Assembly (NCBI RefSeq): GCF_905475465.1 | Contig: NC_062238.1 | Coordinates: forward strand, 12,803,368-12,867,367 | Source of the DNA: Pieris napi | Taxonomy: Eukaryota > Arthropoda > Insecta > Lepidoptera > Pieridae | Length of the DNA stretch: 64,000 bases | Direction of reading: 5' to 3' | Shown: in pieces, positions 32,581 through 45,104 of the stretch | How the letters are laid out: the number at the start of each line of letters is the position of its first letter | How positions within the stretch are numbered: the first letter of the stretch is position 1 | Program-made: the position numbers and the translations under genes | The notes under the pieces: generated by a model | The model's input: only the letters and a program-made list of their open reading frames with translations | The model's database searches: none | What the model was told of the DNA's origin: nothing

Positions 32581-33284
32581 ATACTATAGTAAGCCCGTAA
32601 CATTCGTAACCATCTAAAATCTTATTTATATTAATCACTAAAACAAACCTATTGTGATGACAAACGGGACAGAAAATAAAGGTCAAACAGCGTCGTTACT
32701 TATGTCTGAGGGTCCAAAGGGTCCAATAATAACACAATAAATTACTTTCACGTGTGACTTGGGCTCGTTACCCCTGCCGCCTTAACAAATTATCATTGTC
32801 CGGGGTTCTTTAGGATAAATTTTAGGAAAAAAATATATGGAATTATTTATATACTCAAAAATGTAAACAAATTGATTGAATATAATATTATCATTCTCTT
32901 GTTTAATCTACAATAAACTCTAAAATAATTAAGTGGCTGTGGATAAGCTCGCTCTATAGTCTATGTGGCCCTTATGTCAAATTTGACATAGCTACTATAG
33001 ATGCTACGTGTAGCAGCTGTCATAGCGAATTTGGAAAAAAATATAGTTAAAATTAAGATTTCAGTGCTTGACTTTGTAGATAAAATACTAATGAAATATA
33101 TGTACTTACATTAATAAATAATTATGCTAAAAATAGATGTGATTTATTAAAATTGTACTTTTTAATGCTCATAAACCGTATTTGTGTAATGTAAATTCCG
33201 TTTTTTTTTTAGTTTACTTTAATTTCTAGTGTTCCATGTAGATTTGTTTTTTTTCTAAATTATTTATGCATTCTTGATTTTTTC

Positions 33285-33370
33285 CATCAGTAGGTGCTTG
33301 GTTTGCCTGGAAGGAATCGCTTTTTAGCGATAACGTCGTTGCCTAATAATTTATGTAACCATATTTTTTA
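33285..33370 (+). mobile_element. LINE 3' tail, D-type fragment
   Basis: TTTGCCTGGAAGGAATCGCTT and TAGCGATAACGTCGTTGCCT resemble the inverse of the tails at 19512 and 63425. Confidence 0.6.
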
Positions 33371-34299
33371 TATGTATATTTTAGGTAATGAAGTGTCGGT
33401 GTACAGAACGAGGTGATTTCTTTGTTTCGTGTAATCGAATTTTATGTCAAAAGCTGCGTGAGTAGGGAACCAAAAAATTATAGAATAAGCTCGCACTTGC
33501 CCGTTTTATGGAGTGGTCATAAAAAACTCCCTCACCATAGGCCTTAAAAAATAATACGTTGTTACGGTTTTGTGTCGTTGAGTTCGGTTTAATTGAGGTG
33601 ACATTTATGACCCCGTCGTACATTTGATACGCATTTAATTCATGAAAATGTAAAAAAAATTACATTTCCTCTCACAAGCGCTAAATTATCCAGGAACCGG
33701 GCACTTTTTTTGTATAAATTTATTATTTTATTCAAAAATCTTGGCGCTTGCTACATTTACAAACAAGCACAAGCAAACATAGATAGATTCATGAAGGAAA
33801 AGAAAAATTTATAAAACTAAAAGAAAATTGATAACATTATCAATAATGTATATTTGAAATCATAACATCACAATGGGCTGGATACTTTTCTAGGAGGAAG
33901 GAAATTGAATGTCTAAGCGTTCCCAAGGGACTCTGCTATGCTCTTTTGGAAGAGGAGAGGTGGGTTAGTTTTATTGGCTATGGCTCACACGGCTGAGTAG
34001 CATAGAGAGTGCATATGTACCTCAATTATAAAAAAAAATTAATTCTTTTAAGAATTGGTGCGTCCTTTGGACTAAAATGGATAGAAATGTTGTTTATAAA
34101 CTGCGAGGTTGTGGAAAGAACCAAATTGTCGTTCATTCCATTCAACATGCATTAATCTCGCACTGTCCGCCCTCCGGATGTATTTGGTGAAATAGATCGA
34201 TAGCCTTGCGATTTCTACATTTGTATGTAAAAAAGTTCTTGCAGCTAATTTTTATTCAGAATAGGCAAAGTAGATCTCTTCAGGTAGCTCAGCGTCGTG

Positions 34300-34560
34300 A
34301 TCAGCAAGGACATCTGGATCTGACAATCTGTTTCCACCGGTTTCTGTTCAGCCCATCTCTTATTATAGAGTGCAGTTGTAAAGATGGTGAGTCCACCTGA
34401 CGTGGCCGTTCACGAACAAGACCAATCACCATCAGTTTCTCCAACTTCTCATCGCCTCTGCGTATGTACGGCCGATATGATATACTTCTTGTCGGTAGAC
34501 AGGCACGTATGCGTATGGCCAAAGTAGACCACATTGGACCACAAATGTTTGCGCAGACGC
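34300..34560 (-). pseudogene. LINE C-terminal fragment (RTE-like)
   Basis: Minus-strand frame IRRGDEKLEKLMVIGLVRER then ...DGLNRNRWKQIVRSRCPC. The motif 'RRGDE.LEKLV..G...G.R.RGR......R.RW..IVR' is common at the end of lepidopteran RTE/jockey-type Pol proteins. Short and without RT motifs. Confidence 0.55.
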
Positions 34561-35589
34561 TTCAGTGTACTCTTAATCTCTCTCTCTACGCTCGCTCGTC
34601 CTATATACGGGATGATATCCAGGTCATTTAATACGAGTCATAACTGCTACGGGTCGTTAAGTAAGTAATGTAAGGCCGATGAAGAGGTAATCGCCGAAAC
34701 TGAAGCCTATTTTGAGGCTAAAGACAAATCATACTATAAAAATGGTATGACTGTTATAATCGTTGTATTCCTCTCGAAGGCAATAAACGAATCAAATTCT
34801 ATCAAAAATAAGAGTTTTCTTTTGTTTTCTACGTATTTAATAAATAACATCGAGTAGTTCTTTATTAATAAGTTCAAGTGTTTTGTTTATTTTGTACCCC
34901 TTTCAATTTTCGGCTGAAAAGGACCGTAAAAGAATAGGGGTCGTAAGAATTGTATATTGGAACCTTAACTATAGTAGGTAATTTAAAGTGACTGACGGTA
35001 AATGTAGAGTAATAATGTGTACTACACGTATGTTTATTTGTGTGCAAAGCCATTTAGACTAAAAGCAGTAATAGCTCGTGTATCGCTGCGTGGTTTTATA
35101 AGATTTATTTGAACAGATAGGGATGGGCGTGTCTGCCTGAAAATAAATTGTTTTAGGTTTTTTCGCCTTTGAGATAAATAAGTCTGAAAGGTCTACGTTT
35201 ATTGATTTCGGCTTGTTTTATCTAAGTAACAACAGTTTTAAAATATTACTCTTTTTATCGAGATATTTCCGATAAAGTGAGATATATTTTAATGTTAATT
35301 AACGATTTCTAAATCATCCTACAAAATCACATAAAATACTTAAATACGGAATAAAAAGTCATACAAAAAAGAAAAGATCGAATACCTTTCTTGAATCGTG
35401 TTTAAATACTTTATGTGTAAGAACGAGAAATTCCTAACCGCACAGAGTCATAACTGCAGAATAGTTTGAGTTTTGGAAATCTTTAAATAGTTTTCACATC
35501 CTTTGACAGATTGGAAAAGCAGTACTAGTCTGGATTTAAATGGATTCTTTAAGACATTTGAGAACTTTTACTCATATAATGAACAAATA

Positions 35590-35700
35590 TATCGTGAGAC
35601 AACCAACAAGTCTAAGACCTAAACTTCGACAGGCATGACAACGAATCCTTTAATGAAACCTAAAAGGAATAATAGTCAAGGAGGCATACAGAAATCTTCC
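35590..35700 (+). mobile_element. Degenerate SINE fragment
   Basis: ATCGTGAGACAACCAACAAG, CTAAGACCTAAACTTCGACAG and CATACAGAAATCTTCC weakly follow the SINE body. Confidence 0.35.
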
Positions 35701-35764
35701 TCTAGGAGGCTGACTTTTTCCACTATTTAGCGCTGTTATCCCAATAAAATTAGTTAAATGTTTG

Positions 35765-36290
35765 TTTTTTATTTCCTATTTTTACTGTAACTTAATACTA
35801 ATACAATTTAATTCTTATTAATATAAAAATATAACTCGTTTATTTTCTTTTTTTTTATAAAACCTTGCCAACGCTTAGCACACTATACAATATACAATTT
35901 TTAATCTGACAATCACTTATAGGCCAATGTGACACGAAGAGATAATATAAATATTAAACATAAAATCTAAACCTTTTTATAATTAATTATATATAATAAT
36001 GCAATTCCTGTGAATTCAGCCAGTGTGCAACTAATAAACACAAAACAAAACAAATATAACCGTCTCACATGCAATAATATTCAGGCTGCGCATGACACGC
36101 GTAAATGGCGCATCTCTGAGTAAATTTGTTCGCGCTCGGGGCACTGCAATTGCAACCGCTTACCACGCCGAGTGTGGTTATTTGGCACACGCAGCCCCAG
36201 TCTCTCCAACATTTCCGCATTATATATGTACCTACAGTATGTATGTATCCTACCTCTAAGGACTTTAGAAAACATGTGATAGTAAGGTCC
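35765..36290 (-). mobile_element. LINE 3' end, F-type, with RT C-terminal remnant
   Basis: Plus strand opens with ATTTCCTATTTTTACTGTAA, CTTAATACTAATACAAT and ATAATGCAATTC, shared with 54973-55125. Beyond it the minus strand reads YNAEMLERLGLRVPNNHTRR, resembling the segment following RT in jockey/CR1-like elements. Coding part degraded. Confidence 0.5.
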
Positions 36291-36691
36291 CTCCTAACCT
36301 CTAAACATTTACGTAGTTTAACCCCAGAGCGGTTAGTTTAAGCTTCTGACTAATTCAACTCAAACATCGCGTCTCATACCTATCTAATTTCCAGCTTACA
36401 TTAAATATCCTCCGAGCCTGGGATTAGATTATTATGAGAGCAAACATTCGTGCATTAGGTTTCCTAGCATAACAAACAAGTGAATGTGTCTGTTTCATTA
36501 AATAGGAACCACAACTAATATTGTTTCTGGAATCTAGGACCTCATTTGCAATGTGTGTTTAAAAACTATGAATGTTAACTATTACTTTATACTTAAGATC
36601 AGTTTATTTTATTACTATTCTACAATTTCATTGCAATGCAGTGTACTATTAAGTTTAAAAAACAATCCTATATAATTGGATGCTTTATTAA

Positions 36692-36945
36692 AAGATGAGA
36701 AAAGAAAAAGAGGTCGTCAAATAAAGAGATGGAAAGATGATCTGCCGGAAGGGTGCAGAAGATCAGCTTGTGAAAGAGACTAGTGGAGAAGAGGGGACGC
36801 CTTTGTCGGCACACAACCTGACCTGGTTGCTGATAACTGCGATTAAAAAAAATTATATAGGTAAAATGTATGTTATCGCTTAGATTAAAAACTATGGAAT
36901 GTATGTATTGGTTAGTGAATAAAGGCTTTTGTTATTATAATATTA
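36692..36945 (+). mobile_element. RTE-like LINE 3' end
   Basis: Frame GRQIKRWKDDLPEG...WRR corresponds to the 'GRP..RW.DD....A...W' C-terminus of RTE-like Pol, followed by a 3' UTR ending GTGAATAAAGGCTTTTGTTA. Contains stops. No target duplication seen. Confidence 0.62.
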
Positions 36946-37427
36946 ATATATGTAAAATGCCAATCAAAATTAATAAGATTTGTAAAATGTATTGTTGATG
37001 CTTTTTATTTTACGCAAAGCTCCACAGAGATTAACTCCTTTAAATGAGACATTTTGATTTACAAATTGGAAATTCGCTAACAAATTCGCCCTTAATTAAT
37101 TAAAAGGTTGCCACCCCAAGAAAACTTCAATATTGAAAATGTGGACCCAAATTTATTAATCATTATAGTTTAAAACAATACAACTGCTAAAAACACGATC
37201 CCGACCCGAGTCAGTTAAAAATTTACCGGCTCGTTACGCCAAGTTGTGAAGTTTTGCCCGAATTTCGTAATCAGAACGTAGTACGTGACTAGGGGGCTAA
37301 AAGTGTCGTCAAAGGCTTATGATATACAACTTTTGTATTCAAGATTTGTACCTTAAGTAAGAATATTACAATTTAATTACGTAAAATTAAAAAAAAATCT
37401 AGATAAATTAAAGTCATTAAATTATTA

Positions 37428-37510
37428 ATCCCACGAGAAAGTAAGTGCGTGTTCCTTTTTCACCATGCCTACTGCTGATAGAGGACAAAAGATTTTGAAT
37501 TTGAATTACA
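37428..37510 (+). mobile_element. B-type LINE tail, internally deleted
   Basis: CCCACGAGAAAGTAAGTGCG, CACCATGCCTACTGCTGATA and GAGGACAAAAGATTTTGAAT. The middle of the module is missing. Confidence 0.55.
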
Positions 37511-38132
37511 ATTTAATTAAATTTTTTTAAACTGTCTCAAATCGGGCTTCGATGCTTGGCCTTGATGAAGCGAATGTTAAATAATATTTGCTATTTTAGA
37601 CGTGCTATGAATTATTCCGGATGCATGCATTTAGTGTCTCTATTCATTTGGTATAAAAATTAACAATTCACTCTCTAAAGTGTTTGTTTTAATTTTGCTA
37701 GACAACTATTTGCCGTGTGGAGTTTTATACAATAAATTCTGATCAATCCCGAAATGTGCTATAATGTTTTTCATATAGATCCAAGTATTTGGGACGTTAG
37801 TATTTTGGAACTGACCACAATTGACGTCGTATTATTAAAATTAGAATTTTTCAAGTCTAAATAAACAAAATTAAATTATGATTTGTCTAGTCATTACGCG
37901 TGTCACCTGTCGTCGTCTCGGAAAAGCAATTATAAGTTTAGTTCGAGTTACGCACATAAATTTCTTCGCTTACAACTTACAACGTACCCCGAACGCTCGT
38001 TATCATGAATATGTCACACAAAACATGACTTTACAATAATAATTTCCATATTTCCTAAATTAATTAATATTGCACGATTTTCGTGGAGAGGCTTTTTATA
38101 CTAACATTATGAATATTTAACGCAACAGTAAT

Positions 38133-38300
38133 GAGATAGTCAAAAGTCAAAATCATCATATAGGTAACACAATGTACACTTATGAACTTACAAAAAATAA
38201 ATATATATTAAACGCTTCTAATTTTAAATTTACGGCCAGTTCTCAAATCAAGGGCGTAGAACGGAAGATAAGAACTGGCAATAAACTTGTTATACACAAT
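38133..38300 (-). mobile_element. B-type LINE tail fragment
   Basis: AGTCAAAAGTCAAAATCATC, CACTTATGAACTTAC, CCAGTTCTCAAATCAAGGGC and AGAACTGGCAATAAACTT. It is cut off where a SINE follows. Confidence 0.7.
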
Positions 38301-38314
38301 GCATGTGCATGCAC

Positions 38315-38536
38315 AACTCGTAGTAGATTCAATCCCTGGTGCACCAATGAACTTTCTATCAATGTGCGTATTTAATATCCGCTCAAAAGAAAAACATCTT
38401 GTGGAAACCGGCTTCGAAAAAAATCAACGGCGTGTGTCAGGGACACGCTGATTACCTACTTGCCTCTTAAATTGACAAACGATCACGAAACAGATACAAT
38501 CTGAGGCCCAGGCCTAAAAGGGTTGGTGCGCCACTG
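38315..38536 (+). mobile_element. tRNA-derived SINE, headless
   Basis: GTAGTAGATTCAATCCCTGG (B box) onward, CTTGTGGAAACCGGCTTCG, CAACGGCGTGTGTCAGGGAC, tail AAAAGGGTTGGTGCGCCACTG. It directly abuts an oppositely oriented SINE at 38537. Confidence 0.75.
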
Positions 38537-38717
38537 TAGTCAAGTAGGTGAACGGCCAGTATACGCCGACTACTGTATCGGTCTAAGTCATGCCTCATGG
38601 TTTAATTTGTCGCCGTACGATCGAGTAGAAATGCGCACATAGCCAAACAGTCTATTTGTGCATAGCTGGGGTTCAAACCCAGAGATGAGAGTACCCTTAA
38701 GCCACCAACACTGCTCC
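38537..38717 (-). mobile_element. tRNA-derived SINE, tailless, inverted
   Basis: CAAGTAGGTGAACGGCC, AAATGCGCACATAGCC, GCTGGGGTTCAAACCCAG (B box) and CCACCAACACTGCTCCC. Joined tail to tail with the preceding SINE. Confidence 0.68.
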
Positions 38718-39227
38718 CAATTTATATACCTATACGAAAAAACAAATAAAAATGTTATCTAGGTTGATATAATTAATACCACGGGTACGGGATAAGCCAA
38801 ATGTGGAATGAAAAGTCACCGAAACTAATTTAAAAAGTGTCCGTTTGAATTTCATCTCCCGTATGCTCTCCAAATTGATGAAGTTCCTGTTTTTCATTTG
38901 TTTTTGCACTAAAGCTGAGGTATAACTTTGTATATGTTGAGATATGAAATATATTTATGTTACTACCAATTTAATTAATCTAAAAACACCAGTGATATAT
39001 TTTTAATGTAGTAAATTCAATAAGGCAACCGTGGATGGTGAAGTCGGGTTGGGTAGTACATACCTGGCCCAAATACAAGTACAAGAAAGTACCCATAACC
39101 GACAAGCATGAATGTCATGAAAGTATGAAGCAAGAGAGATATGTTAGAACCGTAGCAAGTGGAGATCCCTTCGGAAAAAGACGTGAATATATATTTATAT
39201 TTATTTAAATTAAATCATATTATTAGG

Positions 39228-39395
39228 AATTTTTTTTTATAGAACAGGGAAACGGGAAACGGGCGGAAGGCTCATCTGAAGTTAAGTTGTACCGCCCATG
39301 AAAACTCTCAATGCCATAGGACTCACAAGTGTGTTGCCGGCCTTTTAAGAATTAGTACGCTCTTTTCTTGACGGACCCTAAGTCGAATTGGGGAT
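39228..39395 (-). mobile_element. LINE 3' end, A-type
   Basis: AACGGGCGGAAGGCTCATCTG, ACCGCCCATGAAAACTCTCAA, GCCGGCCTTTTAAGAATTAG and GACGGACCCTAAGTCGAATT. Translated in reverse this is the ...LGSVKKRT.. end of the RT C-terminus plus 3' UTR. Confidence 0.72.
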
Positions 39396-40049
39396 AAGAT
39401 GACTCATTTCTGACTTATCTTTGATTATGTCTTATAAGTGAATACATGAGTAAGTCACATATTATAGTTGTTTACAGGGGTTGAGAAGTTTTCTAACATA
39501 AACAATGCTTACATAAATATTCATCAATAACTGTATATTTACCGAGCATCATATTTTATTCATCATCTTCGTTTCAAATGTTGTAAAGCATCGATAAAAA
39601 AATCTTAAATACTTGGGGCAAATTAGCTCCTTGAGAAAATATATTCTTTGAATAAAGGAATTCAGAGATTTGAATAATTTTGTGGAAGTATGAATTATTA
39701 ATATCTTGTGAAAACAAATATTTCTAACAAGCAAAAAATACTAAGACATATTTTAGTTTCTTGTCATAATTTCTGTGATGTAACAAACAATTGTTACTTA
39801 CACCCTTGATTTCTTCTAAGACATTTTTTATACAACGAATGAGGTCACGTGGAACGCCTATACTGGTCAGTTGCAGTTCAATTTAGATCGTCAATTGGAA
39901 CTAAATAAAAGGTTCACAGCTTTAAGGGCCCGTTTTACCCAGAACTGAGACATATTTGCCGAGATCGGAACTAACGATTTTATTACCATCATTCGAAAAA
40001 GGGTGGCATCCTTGATCCATCGTGTTAGGCATAGCACCAATACTAAGAT

Positions 40050-40118
40050 AACATTAAGACCAAACTAACATAACAACTAAGACCAAACTAACATAGCAAC
40101 TAAGACCGAACATAAACT
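40050..40118 (+). repeat. Minisatellite, about 23-bp unit x3
   Basis: AACTAAGACCAAACTAACAT repeated roughly three times, the last unit diverging. Confidence 0.75.
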
Positions 40119-40213
40119 CTTAACTAAAACTACTACTATTATTATGAGTAAGGTGTTGTTCCACAGACTACTTTATTACTATACGAAAAGACTTATTCAC
40201 AAATAGTCACAAT

Positions 40214-40592
40214 ATCAAAGTCAAAAATAATTTATTCATGTAGGTAACAATGTACACTTATGAACTTAAAAAAAGAAATAAACAATAAATGCTTCTTATT
40301 TTACATGTACCGCCAGTTCTCAAATCAAGGGCGTAGGACGGAAGAGAAGAACGGGCAATAAACTCTCCGCCACTCTTTTTAATCGCCAAGTTTTTTGTTT
40401 TACACAACGTTTGTAAGGAGTTGCAACCATTACACCATGTTCCACATGACATCTTAAGTAATAAATAATAATAAAATAAGTTAAAAACAAATATTTGTCC
40501 TCTATCAGCAGGAGAAGGTGAAATAGGAGCACGCACTTACATCCTCGTGAGAACAACACGCAAATACATAGTCGAAACAACATACACGAATT
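40214..40592 (-). mobile_element. B-type LINE tail, longest copy
   Basis: AAAGTCAAAAATAATTTATTC, AGGTAACAATGTACACTTATG, CCAGTTCTCAAATCAAGGGC, CCGCCACTCTTTTTAATCGCC, ACCATGTTCCACATGACATC, GTCCTCTATCAGCAGGAGAAG and GCACGCACTTACATCCTCGTG. Incidental 90-codon frames on the minus strand are part of this tail and not a gene. Confidence 0.8.
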
Positions 40593-41057
40593 CAAGTACG
40601 ATCACGATATGTAGATCAGATCGAGTATAGCGCGTTGTCCTTTATGTGATAATTTTCAGTCGTAAATCGAGCGCTACCCGTCAGCGTGATCAGTAATGAG
40701 AGGTCCATTTGATAGCCTATTGTGAGACGTCCTTTGTTATACCTGTCCGACAGAGCCTGTTCCGATACTTTTTACCCTTTGTGTAGTTTGAAAATAATAT
40801 GCTTTAATCTATTGATTTTTCCCTGTTGCGTACTTTGATCATACAACATTCAACGTTCTTTGTACTTATTTATAGTGAACAAATGTAGTAATAATGTACT
40901 ACCTGCTAACACGAATCACTGTAGATACTGGCCATTTACGTAGGAGATATTATAGTACACATGCGTTTACATACATATGTTCAAGAGATATAAAAAATAC
41001 TTTTATCATCACTACCTCTATGTTTTGCATTATTTTAACATTTTATTTTATTTTATT

Positions 41058-41392
41058 GAAGTGAAACTTCTTTAGGCGCATGACGGGAAAAATTTTACGG
41101 AACGTCACGAAGATGTGCAGCGTCTTTGTCGAAAGGGAGAGAGTGATTGAGACCAATTGATAGAGAGTGAGAAAGGTCAATTACCTTATAGAAATTCTAT
41201 TTTTAAAATAAAATTTCGTAAAGAGAATTTATGAAATATTAGTATTTAATATTTTATTCAAAATAATTTATTGAAATGCCACGTGTTTTTATTATCGAAG
41301 AAATAAATTTAAAAAATTAAGAGTTAAAAATTAGTTTGCCAAAAAAGTTTCACTTCTGACATGTGTACTTTGTACGCACGCACTTTTTTTTC
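41058..41392 (-). mobile_element. Palindromic-end element, copy 3 (divergent)
   Basis: Reverse orientation. Starts GAAGTGAAACTTCTTTAGGCGC and ends AAAAGTTTCACTTCTGACATG followed by GTGTACTTTGTACGCACGC, mirroring the 5' end of the other copies. The interior differs (AGAGAGTGATTGAGACC). An older or distinct subfamily. Confidence 0.55.
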
Positions 41393-41769
41393 TATTTTAA
41401 AAGACAGCAACGAACTTGAGAGCTTTCTGGCAACGTGGGTGACCACGGGCGGCATCACTGTTGAATAAGAAAAACGAAGTAAATATCATTGTTTATATAG
41501 AAGCAACATTAAATTCACACGCAATTCTATAACGTTAATCACACCAACAATAAATGCCGAAACAAAAGGACCCAAACGAATTTCCGCGAAATATATCACT
41601 GGGAGTTGAGACCCCGAGCCTCTTAGTTTAATCTCTGGACAAAGCGTGCAGCAACGTGCTGTTAGTGTAATTCTCGTTATAATGATTTTGAATAGCTGTT
41701 ACAAAGTATTGTAAGTATCCTTTTTCTATTAGGTACATACATAAAACAATGCCATACATTAAAAGTTTG

Positions 41770-42080
41770 GTCCCTGAGGAAGAGTACCCTTAATGCTGGC
41801 AGTTTCCTCGCGCAAAAGCTCTGAAGAGAGCGAGTGGGAGAGAGAGTCTGGAGTTAAGAGTCCCTTCCGCCTGAGTCTCTTCTCCATTGGGAACAAAATT
41901 GGAGGAAAGGCACTCATACTTTTGCCATTTAATACTACTAAAAAAATAAAAAATAATTATAATCATGAAAGAAAGAAAAGGAAGAAAGAATTTTTAAAAT
42001 CGGTCCAGTACTTTTTGAGCCAATTCGTTACAAACTTACTTACATACAAATCTTTCCTCTTTATAATATTAGTATAGATA
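41770..42080 (+). mobile_element. Helitron-like non-autonomous fragment
   Basis: GAAGAGTACCCTTAATGCTG, GCAGTTTCCTCGCGC, then ATCGGTCCAGTACTTTTTGAG and CCTCTTTATAATATTAGTATA, a pattern I associate with lepidopteran Helitron-derived repeats. No terminal hairpin is visible here. Confidence 0.45.
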
Positions 42081-42589
42081 GACAATTTTTTACAAGAAAT
42101 TATAAATTTAAACCCGTTGTTGTATGAATAACGACTATACTATTTTAAGAGAAATAACATTTTTCATGTATCAAAGAAAACCATTAAGCCAATTACAAAG
42201 TGTGAATGCCACTCGGAGTGTCTTTGGGGACTGAAATCAGCCATCGCCTTTTATACCTAATGATAAATGTGCCACTCGGTACCCCATTGCTCTTTTACCT
42301 AAAAGCGCCGAGATTTCTGCCCTTTACACGAATATAAGGAATTAACTCGAAATTGAACACGACACGTACGCGGAATTCTGGATATGCTTTTACCTGCTAA
42401 ATATTATTCACACGTTTGAGTAATTTTCGAAAGAATTTTTTGGATGGTTAACAACGTTGTAGAATGATTTAACATCAGTACACATGTAAGATAGTAGTAT
42501 ATACGATTATTTATTGAATATGCAATTTACGAGTGGAAATATATTTAAATAATATTAAGTTCTCGTGTCACAATGTTCGTTCCCATTCG

Positions 42590-42878
42590 AAATTTTTATG
42601 CACATTCAAAAAGTCTGAGAATCGGCTACTATCTATCTTTCAAACCCTTAAGTGATAAGGGATGCCCACCCTAAAATTTCTTTTTAATGTTTTCGACAAA
42701 TTTTTGTTGTCTTTATTTTTTTATGATACATCATACAAAAATACATACAGCCCTTAATTTTCACCCATCTACAATCAAACCCTATTTTGTATGTAGATAG
42801 TTATTTTTATTGAACTAAAAAAAAACCTAGAAATAATATAGGTACATGGCAACACAAACGTTTGCCGGGTCAGCTAGT
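42590..42878 (+). mobile_element. Helitron 3' end (Lep1-like)
   Basis: Ends ACAAACGTTTGCCGGGTCAG then CTAGT. The CAAACGTTTG palindrome (42855-42864) lies 9 nt before CTAG (42874-42877) and the next base is T, fitting the 3' hairpin, CTRR end and A/T target of Helitrons. The upstream sequence (TCACCCATCTACAATCAAAC) also fits this family from memory. 5' boundary approximate; no Rep/helicase coding. Confidence 0.62.
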
Positions 42879-43333
42879 ATTTAAATAAAATAGTTCAGAC
42901 ATTAATTGGAGCAAGTTTCACAAAGCGTAAGCAAGCTTTTTCACTGGCGTGTGCTAGCGTCCCTAACAGCTTTCTGGTGGTAGTAGCAGGAGGGCTGGCC
43001 CTTACATGGGTCATTGCAATGGACTGCATGTCTACATAGTACAAATACTGAGCGTGGTTTTCTTGCTATGATGTGTATGTGATTATTTTTTCCTTTTTAA
43101 CTGATAACTTATAAATAACGATAAAATTAAAGACAATATTGTAATAAAAACAATAGTAACTTGTTATTATTGTCTGCTTTAGTAAAGAAATTATTGTTAT
43201 TAAAAGTAATAAATAATATATTAATCGATAAACGATAAAATATTTGTTTAAAATAAGTCCATCCAATAATATAAAGAATAATGTAAAATCTATAGTTGCA
43301 ATAATTGTAAATGTATGATCAGTGAGCACCATG

Positions 43334-43395
43334 TATCTACATATATATAGTAATATATATATAGTATAACATATATATAGTAGTACATATATAGT
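43334..43395. repeat. TA-rich microsatellite
   Basis: Imperfect repeats of ATATATATAGTA and ACATATATATAG. Confidence 0.75.
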
Positions 43396-43496
43396 CATCT
43401 GCTGCATTGTGTTTTATAACACCATGCGTCTATTTTTATTTTAGTTTATCAAAAAATGTATACAAAATATTGTAAAAACTATTTTAAAAGAGAAAT

Positions 43497-43648
43497 ATGG
43501 AGTTTCTTGGCCATTCTTCTCCATATGGAACCTTTTGAAAAGGGGCACCAGAGCCTTTTTTAAAATATTACGTCGTAATTGAGACTTTCAAAATTGCCTT
43601 TTTAATAGGCCTAATTGAATTAAATGATTTGACTTTGAATACTAATTC
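43497..43648 (+). mobile_element. C-type LINE tail, degenerate
   Basis: GGAGTTTCTTGGCCATTCTTC and end TTAAATGATTTTGACTTTGA, parallel to 20885-21082. Confidence 0.5.
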
Positions 43649-45104
43649 CACAATGATTTCACTAATTTAATAAAGCCAAGTAATTAACAGCTATCTTTGC
43701 TTACCTATAATATCACAAAGGCTTTGCTTAAACTAATTTAGCTAAGCCGTAATTTCCAAACCGCAGTATCCCGCAAAACGTAGGAAAATTAGTGGAATGT
43801 TTGATTTAGCTCAAAGTTATCAGGCATCGGAGATTATTCCTAGAAGCATTAAGCTGCAGGATGGCTCTGAACTCACGACCTCGTGCCAACCACTCAGTTT
43901 ATTAAGCGATAAACTCATCCATTATTCGCTAATGAAAACTTTCGTATGGTTAAAAGCTAATATAACAAAGTTAGAATATTGCCAAATATGTATATTTTAC
44001 GTAGTCGATGACACGGTGTAGGTAATGTTACACAGGAATAATAAATTTAATGTCCAAGTATTCGACTGATTTAAGGAATCATAAGGCAGTTGTCTAAATT
44101 ATTAATTAAATTTATTTATTAAACAATAGATGGCGTTGTGCATGTGTAAACAATACGACATCCTAAAAATATATAGGATTTGATATTTATAATGTTTGTT
44201 CAATGTAATATGTCCCTTTTAAGGGCTAGTAATAAAGTAATCTAAAAATGTAAACAGTGGGAGGAAAGCAAAGCAAATGTAACCAGAGAATTTCCTTTTT
44301 AGTATTGTATATTACATAACTTGAAGTATCGAGTGAGTTTCATCTTTCGTAGACGCCTAGGCTATTTTAGAGCTCAAACCGAATTAACTTAATTGTCGCC
44401 TTATTCACAAACATTAAATAAGTGTTTCAACCGAAGAACACTTTCGTCTTTCTGTCATATTGTATTATACTAAGGTGAAAACTGAAAAGATGAATGGTCC
44501 AGTTAAAATGATGTAGCTACAGAATTCATTTTTATATGATACCAAGGTACAAGCAAACGTTGAAGCATTTTATGAACAATAGTCGTATTTTTATTAATAA
44601 ATTGATACATTATTTATAATATAATTATTACTTTAATTAATATTTGTGTTGTGTCCAAACTTCATTACAAAATCCGTATACCTTTTGAACACGAAATCCC
44701 CGAATAAACCGCAACACCTGCAATATACTGTGGTCTATCGTAATCCACGACGTCACTTAGCTCGTAAGTGGACCTTTGACGTAATAAATGACTCTCATGT
44801 GTGTCCATCGACAGCTAATTTACTCGTGTCTACGTCTTAGAAGGTTTATACAGTTTATGTTGGGAAACATTGCCCTATGTTCGCTCGATTTATGCAATAG
44901 ATCTTGGGAAATATATGGAGATAACATGTGTCTTTGAATAGACAAATAAGATGGAGAGGTACATTTTCAGATACGTAAACAGCCTATTTTATTACCGACA
45001 ATTTAACGTAAAACGTAATAATGCGAGCGTTGATGGTTATATGGGGGAACTTAAGATCTGCGTATATTAATCGCATTATTAACAATTTAACATACAAAAT
45101 ATTT

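Noticed and set aside
36720..36800. Independent gene encoding KRGRQIKRWKDDL
   Set aside because: The segment is the Pol C-terminus of an RTE-like LINE and is followed by that family's AATAAAGGCTTTT tail.
40258..40595. Two overlapping minus-strand frames of about 90 codons
   Set aside because: They coincide exactly with a dispersed LINE 3' tail found at many other positions; the apparent conservation is repeat copying.
43066..43407. 113-codon minus-strand frame
   Set aside because: Built from AT-rich and TA-microsatellite sequence; low-complexity I/Y/L composition and no motif.
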